64,000 nt of DNA, from contig NZ_JAQIIX010000002.1 of assembly GCF_036946495.1 (NCBI RefSeq), forward strand, positions 62,001 to 126,000, in the 5' to 3' direction. Source of the DNA: Mycolicibacterium neoaurum (GTDB lineage Bacteria; Actinomycetota; Actinomycetes; Mycobacteriales; Mycobacteriaceae). The notes below the pieces were generated by a model that was given only the letters and a program-made list of their open reading frames with translations, did not search any database and had not been told where the DNA came from. Positions 1 to 8,519 of the stretch are shown here, piece by piece; positions within the stretch are counted from its first letter, which is position 1; each line of letters opens with the position of its first letter. The translations under genes were made by a program, and so were the position numbers.

Positions 1-279
1 TGCCCCAACTCGTGCGCCCGGATCCAGATCGCCGATATCGGCTTCAAGGGCCAGATGGTCGACGAGGGCAACGGCCCCGAGGAGGGATTCCAGGTGCACC
101 TGGGCGGCAGTCTGGGCCTGGACAGCACCTTCGGCCGCAAGCTGCGCCAGCACAAGGTGCTGGCCACCGAGCTCGGGGACTACATCGAGCGGGTCGTTCG
201 TAACTTCGTGAAACAACGCGAGCCCGATGAGCGTTTCGCTCAGTGGGCGGTGCGCGCCGACGAAGCAGACTTGAGGTGA
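1..279 (+). CDS. sirA: Ferredoxin-dependent sulfite reductase, C-terminal end (partial)
   Basis: The reading frame is open from base 1 to the TGA at 277-279, so only the last 92 residues are in the window. It opens with C-P-N-S-C, the second Cys-x3-Cys half of the motif that holds the 4Fe-4S cluster and bridges to siroheme in assimilatory sulfite and nitrite reductases. The rest is the usual C-terminal substrate-channel domain, ending with a short charged tail. The enzyme would reduce sulfite to sulfide in the cytoplasm. cysH begins 6 bases downstream and the chelatase that makes siroheme follows, the same order as nirA(sirA)-cysH-che1 in M. tuberculosis. That context favours sulfite over nitrite as substrate; the fragment alone cannot separate the two. 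Confidence 0.88.
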   Translation, partial: CPNSCARIQIADIGFKGQMVDEGNGPEEGFQVHLGGSLGLDSTFGRKLRQHKVLATELGDYIERVVRNFVKQREPDERFAQWAVRADEADLR

Positions 280-285
280 TGTGAC

Positions 286-993
286 ATGACAGCGGTGACA
301 CGATCGGACACCGAGCTGAAGGAGCTGGCCGAGCGCGGCGCGAAGGAGTTGGCCGGTGCCGGCGCCGAGGAACTGCTGCGCTGGACCGACGAGAACTTCG
401 GCAACGGCTACATCGTCGCGTCCAACATGCAGGACGCGGTGCTGGTGGAGATGGCCGCCAAGGTCAGGCCCGGCGTGGACGTGCTGTTCCTGGACACCGG
501 CTATCACTTCGTGGAGACCATCGGCACCCGCGATGCCGTGGAGGCCGTCTACGACGTGCGCGTGGTGAACGTGACCCCGGAGAACTCGGTGGCCCGTCAG
601 GACGAGTTGTTCGGCAAGGATCTGTTCGCCCGTGACGCGGGCGCGTGCTGCCGGATGCGCAAGGTCGAACCGCTGGGCAAGGCGTTGAGCAACTACTCGG
701 CATGGGTGACCGGTATCCGCCGAGTCGAGGCGCCCACCCGGGCCAATGCCCCGCTGATCAGCTGGGACGCCGCGTTCGGGCTGGTGAAGATCAATCCCAT
801 CGCCGCCTGGACCGATGAGGACATGCAGGCCTATATCGACGCCAACGGCATCCTGGTCAACCCGCTGGTCTACGAGGGCTACCCCTCCATCGGATGTGCA
901 CCGTGCACCAGCAAGCCCATCGAAGGCGCCGACCCGCGCAGCGGACGGTGGGCGGGCCAGTCCAAGACCGAGTGCGGTCTGCACGCGTCATGA
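286..993 (+). CDS. cysH: Adenylyl-sulfate (APS) reductase
   Basis: This protein of 235 residues reduces activated sulfate to sulfite with thioredoxin as donor. It has the PAPS-reductase fold: the substrate-binding D-T-G-Y region near residues 70-73, Cys-Cys at 121-122, Cys-x2-Cys at 204-207, and the catalytic C-terminal E-C-G-L-H with Cys 230. The CC...CxxC set binds a 4Fe-4S cluster, which marks an APS-type rather than PAPS-type reductase. A GAGGTGA Shine-Dalgarno precedes the ATG. The gene lies 6 bases after the sulfite reductase, and its stop overlaps the next start as ATGA, so the three are very probably co-transcribed. The whole set gives sulfate to sulfide. Confidence 0.95.
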   Translation: MTAVTRSDTELKELAERGAKELAGAGAEELLRWTDENFGNGYIVASNMQDAVLVEMAAKVRPGVDVLFLDTGYHFVETIGTRDAVEAVYDVRVVNVTPENSVARQDELFGKDLFARDAGACCRMRKVEPLGKALSNYSAWVTGIRRVEAPTRANAPLISWDAAFGLVKINPIAAWTDEDMQAYIDANGILVNPLVYEGYPSIGCAPCTSKPIEGADPRSGRWAGQSKTECGLHAS

Positions 994-1715
994 GCGCGAC
1001 GGTGCCCGCACCGGTTCTCGTGCTGACCGCCCACGGCAGCGCCGATCCACGTTCGGCCGCCAACACTCATGCGGTGGCCGAGACGATCCGGCTGCTTCGG
1101 CCCGGGCTGGACGTCGTGCCTGCCTTCTGCGAGCAGAACGCGCCAAGCCTGGTCGATGTGTTGCACCAGGTCGGCGATCGTGCCGTGGTGACGCCCCTGC
1201 TGTTGGCCAGCGCCTATCACGCTCGCGTCGACATCCCGGCCATGATCGCCGAGAGCGGTACCGCGGCGCGGCAGGCCGACACCCTCGGCGAGGATGACCA
1301 GCTGTTGGCCGTGCTGGGCAGGCGGATCGCCGAAGCCGGTGTGTCCGTGCATGATAGCGACGTCGGCGTGATCGTCACCGCGGTCGGTTCATCGCGACAG
1401 GACGCGAACGCGCGCACCGCCACGGTGGCCGACTCGGTCGCGCTCAACAGTGCCTGGGCCGGGGTGACGACCGCCTTCGCCACCGGGTCGCAGCGTTCGC
1501 TACCCGATGCGGTACGCGGGTTGCGGCTGCGCGGCGCTCAGCGCATCCTGATCGCCCCGTGGTTCCTGGCGCCCGGGAAGATCACCGACCGGGTGGCGGA
1601 TTTCGCTGCCGCACAGGGTATTCCGATGTCCGCTCCGCTTGGCGCGCACCGCCTGGTCGCCGAGACCGTGTTGGACCGATTCGACGCGGCGATCGCGTTG
1701 CCTGTCGCGGCATAG
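990..1715 (+). CDS. che1: Sirohydrochlorin chelatase (CbiX/SirB type)
   Basis: This protein of 241 residues inserts Fe (or Co) into sirohydrochlorin; here it probably makes siroheme for the sulfite reductase two genes upstream. The metal ligands show as A-H-G-S near residue 13 and Y-H-A-R-V-D-I-P near residue 76, typical of the CbiX family. The length fits the two-lobed actinobacterial form, with a weaker second repeat in the C-terminal half. I moved the start from 894 to the ATG at 990, which overlaps the cysH stop by four bases (ATGA). The longer frame would run through cysH. It matches che1 in M. tuberculosis. Confidence 0.88.
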   Translation: MSATVPAPVLVLTAHGSADPRSAANTHAVAETIRLLRPGLDVVPAFCEQNAPSLVDVLHQVGDRAVVTPLLLASAYHARVDIPAMIAESGTAARQADTLGEDDQLLAVLGRRIAEAGVSVHDSDVGVIVTAVGSSRQDANARTATVADSVALNSAWAGVTTAFATGSQRSLPDAVRGLRLRGAQRILIAPWFLAPGKITDRVADFAAAQGIPMSAPLGAHRLVAETVLDRFDAAIALPVAA

Positions 1716-1729
1716 CCGCATAGTGGTAC

Positions 1730-2320
1730 CTAGTCGATCAGCCGGGTCACCGCGTCGACGAGCCTCTCGCGTTCGGCATCGACGAGGAACGCGGGGTCGG
1801 TGGCCAGCCTGCTCAGGAAGCCGTCCAGCAGCACCATGACCCAGGTGGCCAGTTCCGGCGCCGGCAGATCGCGACGCATACAGCCCCGTTGCTGTGCCCG
1901 GCGCACCACGTCGCGCAGGCCCGTATGCTGGGCCCGGTCGTCGGCTGCCAGCGCCTCGGCGACAGCGGGTTCGGCCATCACCGCACCGACCGCGCGGATG
2001 AAGCCGGGAACCCGCGCGTCCGCGGCGGTGTCGGCGGTATACCTGACCCAGTCCAGCACCACCGCGCGCGGATCATCACGAGGGCCGCGGTCGGAGAACC
2101 ATTCCCGGGTCTGCTCGGTGCCCACTTCCAGAATCGCCACTAGCACATCGGTTTTCGTCGGGAAGTAGTGGAAGAATGTCCCTGAGCCGACGCCCGCCTG
2201 CGCACAGATCGCGGCGGTGGTCGTGGCGGCCACACCGCCGGCGGCGAAACAGGTCATCGCCGCATCCATGATGTGCGCGCGGCGGGCCGCATGTTTGACC
2301 GGGTCGACCGTGCGGGCCAT
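1730..2320 (-). CDS. TetR-family transcriptional regulator
   Basis: This protein of 196 residues has a TetR N-terminal helix-turn-helix at about residues 15-60 (A-A-I-C-A-Q-A-G-V-G-S-G-T-F-F-H-Y-F) and a helical ligand-binding domain with no recognisable specificity. The start at 2320 (M-A-R-T-V-D-P-V) was chosen over 2356 because a strong AGGAGG sits 7 bases upstream. It is convergent with the chelatase and divergent from the membrane protein at 2374, which it may control. A perfect 10-bp palindrome lies in the shared promoter region. The effector is unknown. Confidence 0.88.
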   Translation of the reverse strand: MARTVDPVKHAARRAHIMDAAMTCFAAGGVAATTTAAICAQAGVGSGTFFHYFPTKTDVLVAILEVGTEQTREWFSDRGPRDDPRAVVLDWVRYTADTAADARVPGFIRAVGAVMAEPAVAEALAADDRAQHTGLRDVVRRAQQRGCMRRDLPAPELATWVMVLLDGFLSRLATDPAFLVDAERERLVDAVTRLID

Positions 2321-2337
2321 CGGGCACCTCCTCAAGA

Positions 2338-2347
2338 CTATTAATAG
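2338..2347. promoter_or_regulatory. Possible TetR operator palindrome
   Basis: CTATTAATAG is a perfect 10-bp palindrome and unusually AT-rich for this genome. It lies between the divergent TetR gene and the 2374 gene, just upstream of the TetR Shine-Dalgarno, where an autoregulatory site would sit. It is short for a TetR operator, and only position and symmetry support it. Confidence 0.35.
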
Positions 2348-2361
2348 AGTATCCACTCCGA

Positions 2362-2367
2362 TAATCT
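2362..2367 (+). promoter_or_regulatory. -10 box for a leaderless mRNA
   Basis: TAATCT fits TANNNT and ends 6 bases before the ATG at 2374. Transcription would then begin at or next to the start codon. No Shine-Dalgarno precedes this ATG, which agrees with leaderless translation. Confidence 0.55.
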
Positions 2368-2373
2368 GATGTC

Positions 2374-2991
2374 ATGCCGACACCGGAACGCTGGTATCTG
2401 GATGCCGACGGACACCGACATATCGTCGAGGTCGAACCCGCAGGCCTCGGGCGGCGGGCGACCTGGTCCGTCGACGGCACGACAGTCGCTCGGCGCCGCA
2501 GCGCCGCCGGCCGGATCACCCTCACCCCCGCGTCCGATACCGGTATCGCGGGATCGGTCCGACTGCGGTTCGGCTCGTTCGGTCCAGCCCGCCGGGTGTC
2601 CTGGCACCCGCGCAATGACCCCTCGGCCGCGGTGGGCCTGGGCGGCCGGGATTTCCGCGCCGAGGCCGGCTCACGCGCCGCCCGTCGCGACGCCTTCATC
2701 GCGGCCCACCCCCGCGCCCACACGGGATACCGCATCACCATGGCCATCGCGACGCTCGCCGTGGCGTTGGCGGTCGGCCCCATCGTCTCCTGGTTCGTCA
2801 ACAACGTTCCCTGGCGGCACCTCTCGGCCATCCCCTGGCCCGACGTCCAGCTCCCTGATTGGTCTTTCCCTGACTGGCTCAGCGACGTCATCGACGCAAT
2901 GAAGTTCGTCATCCCGGTCCTCATCGCCTTCGGGCTCGCCCGCCTGGAATTACGCAGACGCAGACAACAGCGCGAACGACACCGGGGCTGA
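2374..2991 (+). CDS. Conserved two-helix membrane protein, unknown function
   Basis: I do not recognise a family for this protein of 205 residues. Residues 1-115 are polar and beta-rich (W-Y-L-D-A-D-G-H-R-H near the start). There are two likely membrane segments at about 121-141 and 174-192, joined by a Trp/Pro-rich loop (P-D-W-S-F-P-D-W-L). The tail is very basic and probably cytoplasmic. The ATG is preceded by a leaderless-type -10 box. It is divergent from the TetR regulator at 1730-2320 and may be its target. Confidence 0.72.
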   Translation: MPTPERWYLDADGHRHIVEVEPAGLGRRATWSVDGTTVARRRSAAGRITLTPASDTGIAGSVRLRFGSFGPARRVSWHPRNDPSAAVGLGGRDFRAEAGSRAARRDAFIAAHPRAHTGYRITMAIATLAVALAVGPIVSWFVNNVPWRHLSAIPWPDVQLPDWSFPDWLSDVIDAMKFVIPVLIAFGLARLELRRRRQQRERHRG

Positions 2992-3003
2992 ATTCGGCAG
3001 ACA

Positions 3004-3009
3004 TAGGGT
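3004..3009 (+). promoter_or_regulatory. -10 box for a leaderless mRNA
   Basis: TAGGGT fits TANNNT and lies 6 bases before the amidase ATG at 3016. No Shine-Dalgarno is present. Confidence 0.5.
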
Positions 3010-3015
3010 TAGCAC

Positions 3016-4485
3016 ATGAGATTCGACGAGTACCGCAGCCATGACGCGACCGGCCTGGCGAAACTGGTGGCGGACAAGCAGATAACGGCAACCGAACTGC
3101 TGGAGCTGGCCACCGAGCGCGCGGCCGCTGTGAATCCGCGGATCAACGCGATCGTCCGCGACATCCCGGTACGGCCCACCGACAATCTGAGCGGTCCGTT
3201 CGCCGGTGTGCCCTTCCTGATCAAAGATCTCGCCCAGGATTACGCCGGACTGCCCAGCTCGGCCGGTTCCCATTCGCTGCAACATGTTCCGGTCGCCGAG
3301 CACTCCACCATCGTGTCGCGCTGGCTCGACGCCGGACTGGTCATCTTCGGCAAGACCAACCTGCCCGAGTTCGGCGCCAAGGGCATCTCCGAGCCGCAGC
3401 TGTGGGGGCCCGCCCGCAACCCGTGGAACCTCGACCGGACCCCGGGCGGCTCGTCGGGCGGCTCGGCGGCCGCCGTCGCGGCAGGCATCGTGCCGTGCGC
3501 GGGCGCCAATGATGGTGGCGGATCGATCCGCATCCCGGCCGCCTGTTGCGGACTGGTCGGCCTCAAACCCGGCCGTGGCATCACCCCGATGGGCCCGACC
3601 AGCGGCGAATCGATGCACGGTTCGGCCGTGCAGGGTGTGGTGTCACGCAGCGTCCGCGATACCGCGGCGATGCTGGACGTCATCGCCGGCGGGGAACCGT
3701 TCGGGCCTTACTCGCCGGCCCCGGCCGCCGCCCCGTACGCATCGGCCGTGGGTCAGGATCCCGGCGGCCTGCGGATCGGTGTGCGTGTCCCCGCCGCCAT
3801 CACCCCTCATCCGGACCGCGAGGCGTACGCCGCGGTGGAGAAAACCGTCGCGACGCTCACCGAACTGGGTCACCATGTCGAGGAGCTGCCCAAGGCACCG
3901 TTCGACGATGCCGCCCTGGCCCGCGACTTCCTGCTGACCTGGTTCGTCTACCTCGCCTGGGAGGTCGACGAGGCCAAGCGCGTCACAGGCTGCGGTGACG
4001 AGATGTTCGAGCGGGACACCCTGATCATGGCCGCGATCGGACGCGCGACCCGCGGCGTGGATTACGTCGACGCGGTGCAGCGCCGCCACGAGCACACCCG
4101 CAGGCTCAGCACCTTCTTCGAGAGCTACGACCTGCTGCTGACGCCGACACTGGCGACAGCGCCGCCGCGCATCGGCGAATTCGATCTGCCCGTCGCGTTG
4201 CAGCGCGGCGCCGACCTGCTGCTCAAGACCCGCACCGCAAAACTGCTGCGCTACACCAAGATCGTCGACGACATGGTCGACAAGAACCTCGGCTGGGTGC
4301 CCTATACGCAGCTGGCCAACATCACCGGCCGACCCGCGATCACCCTGCCGCTGCACTGGACTGTCGACGGGCTCCCCCTCGGTGTCCAGTTCGTCGCGCC
4401 GCTGGCCGGCGAGTCCCTGCTGCTGACGCTGGCCGGCCAGTTGGAGCAGGCGCTGCCGTGGGCCGACCGGGTGGCGCCGCTGTGA
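3016..4485 (+). CDS. Amidase-signature family hydrolase
   Basis: This 489-residue cytosolic amidohydrolase has the complete Ser-cisSer-Lys triad of the amidase-signature family: Lys 70 in F-L-I-K-D, the cis-Ser in G-G-S-S-G-G-S at 144-150, and the nucleophile Ser 170 in G-G-G-S-I-R-I-P. Length is normal. Substrate cannot be read from sequence; mycobacteria carry many paralogues acting on aliphatic or aryl amides. The ATG is preceded by a TAGGGT -10 box and no Shine-Dalgarno. It is convergent with cysA, only 9 bases apart, and there is no sign that it belongs to the sulfate operon. Confidence 0.9.
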   Translation: MRFDEYRSHDATGLAKLVADKQITATELLELATERAAAVNPRINAIVRDIPVRPTDNLSGPFAGVPFLIKDLAQDYAGLPSSAGSHSLQHVPVAEHSTIVSRWLDAGLVIFGKTNLPEFGAKGISEPQLWGPARNPWNLDRTPGGSSGGSAAAVAAGIVPCAGANDGGGSIRIPAACCGLVGLKPGRGITPMGPTSGESMHGSAVQGVVSRSVRDTAAMLDVIAGGEPFGPYSPAPAAAPYASAVGQDPGGLRIGVRVPAAITPHPDREAYAAVEKTVATLTELGHHVEELPKAPFDDAALARDFLLTWFVYLAWEVDEAKRVTGCGDEMFERDTLIMAAIGRATRGVDYVDAVQRRHEHTRRLSTFFESYDLLLTPTLATAPPRIGEFDLPVALQRGADLLLKTRTAKLLRYTKIVDDMVDKNLGWVPYTQLANITGRPAITLPLHWTVDGLPLGVQFVAPLAGESLLLTLAGQLEQALPWADRVAPL

Positions 4486-4494
4486 CGCCGAACG

Positions 4495-5538
4495 CTAGGT
4501 GAGCGCCTCGCTGCGCACCTCGGCGCTCTGGGTCGCACCGGCGATCTCGGGTACCCGGGTGGCCCGCACGTAGACCGTGTCCCCCGCACGCAGACCCAAC
4601 GCCTCGGCGTCTCCGCGGGTGATCTGGGCGGTGAACGGAGTGCCGTTGACCGAACTGGTCAGTTCCACCCGCACCTCGAAGCCCAGGGTGACGATCCGGT
4701 CGATGGTCGCCTTGGTGACGCCGGTGGATTCGGCGGTACCGTCACCGGCCGCAATCGCCATGTCCGGGTTGCGTCCCACCCGGATGTCGTGCGGACGCAC
4801 CAGGATTCCGTTGAGCAGCGACACGGTGCCCAGGAACGACATCACGAACGGGTTGGCGGGGGCGTCGTACACCTCGGTGGGCGAACCCACCTGTTCGATG
4901 CGCCCCTTGTTCAGCACCGCGATGCGGTCGGCGACATCGAGCGCCTCGGCCTGATCGTGGGTGACCAAAACGGTGGTCACGTGCACGTCATCGTGCAGGC
5001 GGCGCAGCCAGGACCGCAGATCCTCACGGACCTTGGCATCCAGCGCACCGAATGGCTCGTCGAGCAGCAACACTTCGGGATCGACGGCCAGTGCCCTGGC
5101 CAGCGCCATCCGCTGGCGCTGCCCACCGGAAAGCTGTGCGGGATAACGGTTCTGAAAACCGGCAAGGCCGACCACCTCGAGCAGATTGTCGACCTTCTCC
5201 TTGATCTCGTTCTTGGGCTTCTTGCGGATGGACAACCCGAACGCCACGTTGTCGCGCACGGTGAGGTGCTTGAACGCGGCATAATGCTGGAACACGAAGC
5301 CGATACCGCGCTTCTGCGGCGGCACACCGGTGACGTCGCGGCCGTTGATGGTGATCGACCCGGTGTCGGGCTGGTCGAGGCCTGCGATGGCACGCAACAG
5401 GGTCGACTTGCCCGAGCCGCTGGGCCCCAACAACGCGGTCAGCGAACCCTTGGGCACCACGAAGTCGATATTGTCCAGGGCAGCGAAGTCACCGTAGTGC
5501 TTGTTCGCGCCCTTCACCGTGATCGCGGTTTCGCTCAT
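4495..5538 (-). CDS. cysA: Sulfate/thiosulfate ABC transporter ATPase
   Basis: This 347-residue protein powers sulfate import. Visible motifs are Walker A at about 38-46 (G-P-S-G-S-G-K-S-T), Q-loop Gln 84, signature L-S-G-G-Q around 136-140, Walker B with L-L-L-D-E-P ending near 162, and the H-loop His 194. The C-terminal 100 residues form a TOBE-type regulatory domain. The start was moved from 5589 to the ATG at 5538, which has GGAGA upstream and begins M-S-E-T-A. It is the last gene of the subI-cysT-cysW-cysA operon, 13 bases after cysW. It has no Cys and four Met. Confidence 0.94.
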   Translation of the reverse strand: MSETAITVKGANKHYGDFAALDNIDFVVPKGSLTALLGPSGSGKSTLLRAIAGLDQPDTGSITINGRDVTGVPPQKRGIGFVFQHYAAFKHLTVRDNVAFGLSIRKKPKNEIKEKVDNLLEVVGLAGFQNRYPAQLSGGQRQRMALARALAVDPEVLLLDEPFGALDAKVREDLRSWLRRLHDDVHVTTVLVTHDQAEALDVADRIAVLNKGRIEQVGSPTEVYDAPANPFVMSFLGTVSLLNGILVRPHDIRVGRNPDMAIAAGDGTAESTGVTKATIDRIVTLGFEVRVELTSSVNGTPFTAQITRGDAEALGLRAGDTVYVRATRVPEIAGATQSAEVRSEALT

Positions 5539-5551
5539 CGGTCGGTCTCCT

Positions 5552-6370
5552 TCAGTCCTCAGTCTTGACGCGCGAACGTTGAGCGTCAAACAAAATCTGT
5601 GCCACCAGGACGATCAGCGCGACGGCCATCAGCACCACCGAGATGGTGTAGGCGCCATAGGGATTACCCAGGGTGTAGCGGTCGTGTACCAGCAGCGTCA
5701 GCGTCTGCGACTGCCCGGGCAGATTCGACGAGACCATCAGCACCGCGCCGAACTCGCCCAGGGTGCGGGCCACGGTCAGCACCACCCCGTAGGTCAGCCC
5801 CCATCGGATCGAGGGCAAGGTGACCCGCCAGAAGATCTGCCACCAGTTGGCACCGAGGGTGGCCGCGGCCTCCTCCTGATCGGTGCCCACCTCGTGTAGC
5901 ACCGGCTCGACCTCCCGGATGACGAACGGGATGGTCACGAACAGGCTGGCCAACACGATGCCCGGGAACCCGAAGATGATCTTCAATCCCCAGCTGTTCT
6001 CCACGAAACCGAACAGTCCAGCGCTGCCCCACAGCACGATCAGCGCCACACCGATCACCACCGGCGACACCGCGAACGGCAGGTCGATCACGGCCTGCAG
6101 GGCACTCTTGCCGCGGAACCGACGCCGGGCCAACACGATTGCCGTCGGCACGCCGAAGAGCACGTTCAACGGCACCACGATGGCCACCACCAGCAGTGAC
6201 AATTGCAAGCCGGATTGTGCCGCCGGCGTGGTGATCGATGCCCAGAACTCCCCCAGCCCGGGCGCCAGAGCCCGCCAGAGGATGGCGCCCAGCGGCACGA
6301 CCAGCAGCGCGACGATGTAGAGCGAGGCGATGATCCGCAGGATCAGCCGGGTGGAACGGGACAGCTTCAT
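5552..6370 (-). CDS. cysW: Sulfate ABC transporter permease CysW
   Basis: This inner-membrane permease of 272 residues has about six hydrophobic segments. The cytoplasmic EAA loop reads E-E-A-A-A-T-L-G-A-N followed by F-W-R-V-T-L-P, which docks on CysA. It pairs with CysT to form the channel. The start at 6370 was preferred to 6511 because its ATG overlaps the cysT stop by four bases (ATGA) and gives the usual family N-terminus (M-K-L-S-R-S-T-R then a hydrophobic helix). It contains no Cys and three Met. Confidence 0.93.
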   Translation of the reverse strand: MKLSRSTRLILRIIASLYIVALLVVPLGAILWRALAPGLGEFWASITTPAAQSGLQLSLLVVAIVVPLNVLFGVPTAIVLARRRFRGKSALQAVIDLPFAVSPVVIGVALIVLWGSAGLFGFVENSWGLKIIFGFPGIVLASLFVTIPFVIREVEPVLHEVGTDQEEAAATLGANWWQIFWRVTLPSIRWGLTYGVVLTVARTLGEFGAVLMVSSNLPGQSQTLTLLVHDRYTLGNPYGAYTISVVLMAVALIVLVAQILFDAQRSRVKTED

Positions 6371-7239
6371 CGGGCGGACTGCTCCCTCTTGGCCGCCCGC
6401 GCACCGAAATAGCGCAGGATGAACAGCACCACGAAGGAGATCAGCAGCAGCACGATCGAGATTGCCGCCGCGCCGACCCGATCGTCGTTCTCGATCAGGG
6501 TGCGTATCCACTGCGAGGACACCTCGGTCTCGCCGGGGATGGCGCCGCCGATGAGCACGATCGAGCCGAACTCGCCGATGGCGCGGGAGAACGCCAGTCC
6601 GGCCCCGGACAGCAGGGCCGGAGCCAGTGCGGGCAGGATGACCCTGACGAAGATCGTGAGGTTGTTGGCCCCCAGCGAGGCCGCGGCCTCCTCCACCTCA
6701 TGGTCCAGTTCGAGCAACACCGGTTGCACGGCGCGCACCACGAACGGCAGCGTCACGAAGGCCAGCGCCAGCGCCACGCCCCAGGACGTGTGCTGGATGT
6801 GGATGCCTACCGGGCTGCCCGGTCCGTACAGCGAGAGCAGCACCAGGCTCGCCACGATCGTCGGCAGCGCGAACGGCAGGTCGATGATGGCATCGACGAC
6901 CCGCTTGAACGGGAAGTCGTCGCGCACCAGGACGAAGGCGATCAGCAACCCGAAGACCACGTTGAGCAGGGTGACGCCGATCGAGATGGTCAGCGTCACC
7001 CGGAACGAGGCCAGCGCTGACGGTGAGGACACCGCCGACCAGAATGCCCCCCAGCCGCCCTCGGCCGATGTCACCACGATCGCCGCCAACGGCAGCAGCA
7101 CGATCAGCGACAACCACAGCACCGCCACCCCGACCTGCAGGGTGGCGCCACTGGGGCGCGGCGACAATCTTCGCGGGGCAGGCGGGCCGCCCGGAGCAAG
7201 CTCCGGACGACTCGCCTCCGGATTCGACTGAATCGTCAT
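6367..7239 (-). CDS. cysT: Sulfate ABC transporter permease CysT
   Basis: This membrane permease of 290 residues has a Pro-rich cytoplasmic N-terminus (about 35 residues), six predicted membrane helices and an EAA loop E-E-A-A-A-S-L-G-A-N-N-L. It forms the translocation path with CysW. It overlaps cysW by ATGA and follows subI by 33 bases. Apart from the initiator it has neither Met nor Cys, which is striking for a membrane protein and fits expression during sulfur starvation. Confidence 0.93.
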   Translation of the reverse strand: MTIQSNPEASRPELAPGGPPAPRRLSPRPSGATLQVGVAVLWLSLIVLLPLAAIVVTSAEGGWGAFWSAVSSPSALASFRVTLTISIGVTLLNVVFGLLIAFVLVRDDFPFKRVVDAIIDLPFALPTIVASLVLLSLYGPGSPVGIHIQHTSWGVALALAFVTLPFVVRAVQPVLLELDHEVEEAAASLGANNLTIFVRVILPALAPALLSGAGLAFSRAIGEFGSIVLIGGAIPGETEVSSQWIRTLIENDDRVGAAAISIVLLLISFVVLFILRYFGARAAKREQSAR

Positions 7240-7272
7240 GTGCGAACCGCTTCGTCTCTCGCCCGATACTGC

Positions 7273-8295
7273 CTAACCGGTGGCCTGCTTGTAGATCTTG
7301 GTGATCTCGCCGTTGTCCTTGTCGAACAGCTGCGGGTCGACCTTCGACCAGCCACCGAGATCGGTGATGGTCCACAACTTCTCCGGTGCCGGGAACTTGT
7401 CGGCGAAGTCCGCGGCGACGGCCGGGTCGACCGGGCGGAAGCCCGCCTCGGCCCATACCTTCTGCGCTTCCGGGGTGTACTGGAAGTTGACGAAGTCGGT
7501 GGCCTTGTCCAGGTGCTTGCTGGTGTTGACGACAGCGACCGGGTTCTCGATCTTGAAGGTCTGCGGCGGGTTCACGTGTTCGAGGTCGTAGTGCAGGGCC
7601 TCGTTTTCATAGGCCAGCAGTACGTCGCCGGTGCCCTGCCGGAACACATCGGTGGCCTCACGTCCCGAGCCGGGACGCAGTTTGACGTGCTGGGTCACCA
7701 GTTCCTGGACATAGGCGATACCGGCGGCATGATCCTGCCCGCCGTTGCTCTTGGCCGCGTACGGCGCCAGCAGGTTCCACTTGGCCGATCCCGAGCTCAG
7801 GGGGCTCGGCGTGATGACCTCGACACCGGGCTTGAGCAGGTCATCCCAGTCGCGGATGTTCTTCGGGTTGCCGGGGCGGACGGCGAAGGTGACCAACGAT
7901 CCGAAGGGCACACCCTTCTGGGCGCCGGCGTTCCAATCCTCGTCGACCAGGCCGGCCTTCACCAGCCGGGTGATATCGGGCTCGACGGAGAAGTTCACGA
8001 CATCGGCGGGCTTGCCGGACTCGACACCACGGGACTGGTCACCGGACGCGCCGTAGGACGCTGTGACCCCGACACCCTTGCCTTCCTCGGTCCCGGCGAA
8101 GACGGGGGCCACCTTGGACCAGCCCGGCTCGGGCACCGCGTAGGCCACCAGGGTCAGCGTGGTGTCGGCATCGGAGCTGTTGCCGCCACCGGCGACATCG
8201 CTGGCACCACCGCCGCAGGCCGCGAGCAGGGTGGTGGACAGGGCGAGCGCGGTGAGGGCACTCAGACGTTTGGCGGTTCTTCCGGGGTTGCGCAT
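7273..8295 (-). CDS. subI: Sulfate-binding lipoprotein SubI
   Basis: This 340-residue extracytoplasmic receptor captures sulfate for CysTWA. It has a basic, hydrophobic signal peptide and lipobox L-A-A-C with acylated Cys 27, then a Gly/Ser linker and the type 2 periplasmic-binding fold of the sulfate-binding family (S-Y-G-A-S-G-D-Q and F-S-V-E-P-D-I near the sulfate site). The ATG has GGAAAGG 6 bases upstream. An exact complement of that Shine-Dalgarno lies about 33 bases further upstream, and a cysteine-rich leader peptide precedes both, so attenuation by cysteine supply is likely. Only two sulfur residues occur: the initiator Met and the lipobox Cys. Confidence 0.93.
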   Translation of the reverse strand: MRNPGRTAKRLSALTALALSTTLLAACGGGASDVAGGGNSSDADTTLTLVAYAVPEPGWSKVAPVFAGTEEGKGVGVTASYGASGDQSRGVESGKPADVVNFSVEPDITRLVKAGLVDEDWNAGAQKGVPFGSLVTFAVRPGNPKNIRDWDDLLKPGVEVITPSPLSSGSAKWNLLAPYAAKSNGGQDHAAGIAYVQELVTQHVKLRPGSGREATDVFRQGTGDVLLAYENEALHYDLEHVNPPQTFKIENPVAVVNTSKHLDKATDFVNFQYTPEAQKVWAEAGFRPVDPAVAADFADKFPAPEKLWTITDLGGWSKVDPQLFDKDNGEITKIYKQATG

Positions 8296-8300
8296 CGATG

Positions 8301-8349
8301 ACCTTTCCAGGGCGGGATTCGGGCGGGGCTGCCGTCTACACGGAAAGGT
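8301..8349 (-). promoter_or_regulatory. Shine-Dalgarno-sequestering hairpin of subI
   Basis: On the minus strand, ACCTTTCC at 8349-8342 is the exact complement of GGAAAGGT at 8308-8301, which contains the subI ribosome-binding site. The arms are 33 bases apart. Folding would hide the site, and a ribosome held on the upstream Cys codons could change the folding. The pairing is read directly from sequence; the mechanism is inferred. Confidence 0.6.
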
Positions 8350-8413
8350 GATGGAAGGGTGCGCGACGGGAACCTCATGCCGCTACCAACGCCGAACCGC
8401 AGACGGTGTGGTT

Positions 8414-8506
8414 TCAGCGACAACAACAGACATCGGCGACAGCGGAAAAACCCACGGCAATGAGGGCCAAGACATGGCCGCTCTTGTTGCCGGTCGCTGC
8501 GCGCAT
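8414..8506 (-). CDS. Leaderless poly-cysteine leader peptide of the subI-cysTWA operon
   Basis: This ORF of 30 codons begins with ATG at 8506 and ends V-C-C-C-R-stop at 8414. It sits 118 bases upstream of subI on the same strand. A TACTCT -10 box 7 bases before the ATG predicts a leaderless transcript. Work in M. smegmatis has described leaderless small ORFs with consecutive Cys codons that couple cysteine supply to downstream sulfur genes, and the position here fits that class. The inferred role is that low Cys-tRNA stalls ribosomes at the three TGT codons and frees the subI Shine-Dalgarno from its complementary segment. The peptide itself need not have a function. Confidence 0.75.
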   Translation of the reverse strand: MRAATGNKSGHVLALIAVGFSAVADVCCCR

Positions 8507-8513
8507 GGCCGGA

Positions 8514-8519
8514 AGAGTA
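8514..8519 (-). promoter_or_regulatory. -10 box of the subI operon leader
   Basis: TACTCT on the minus strand matches TANNNT, with a 7-base spacer to the leader ATG at 8506. It is the likely promoter of the whole leader-subI-cysTWA transcript. Confidence 0.55.
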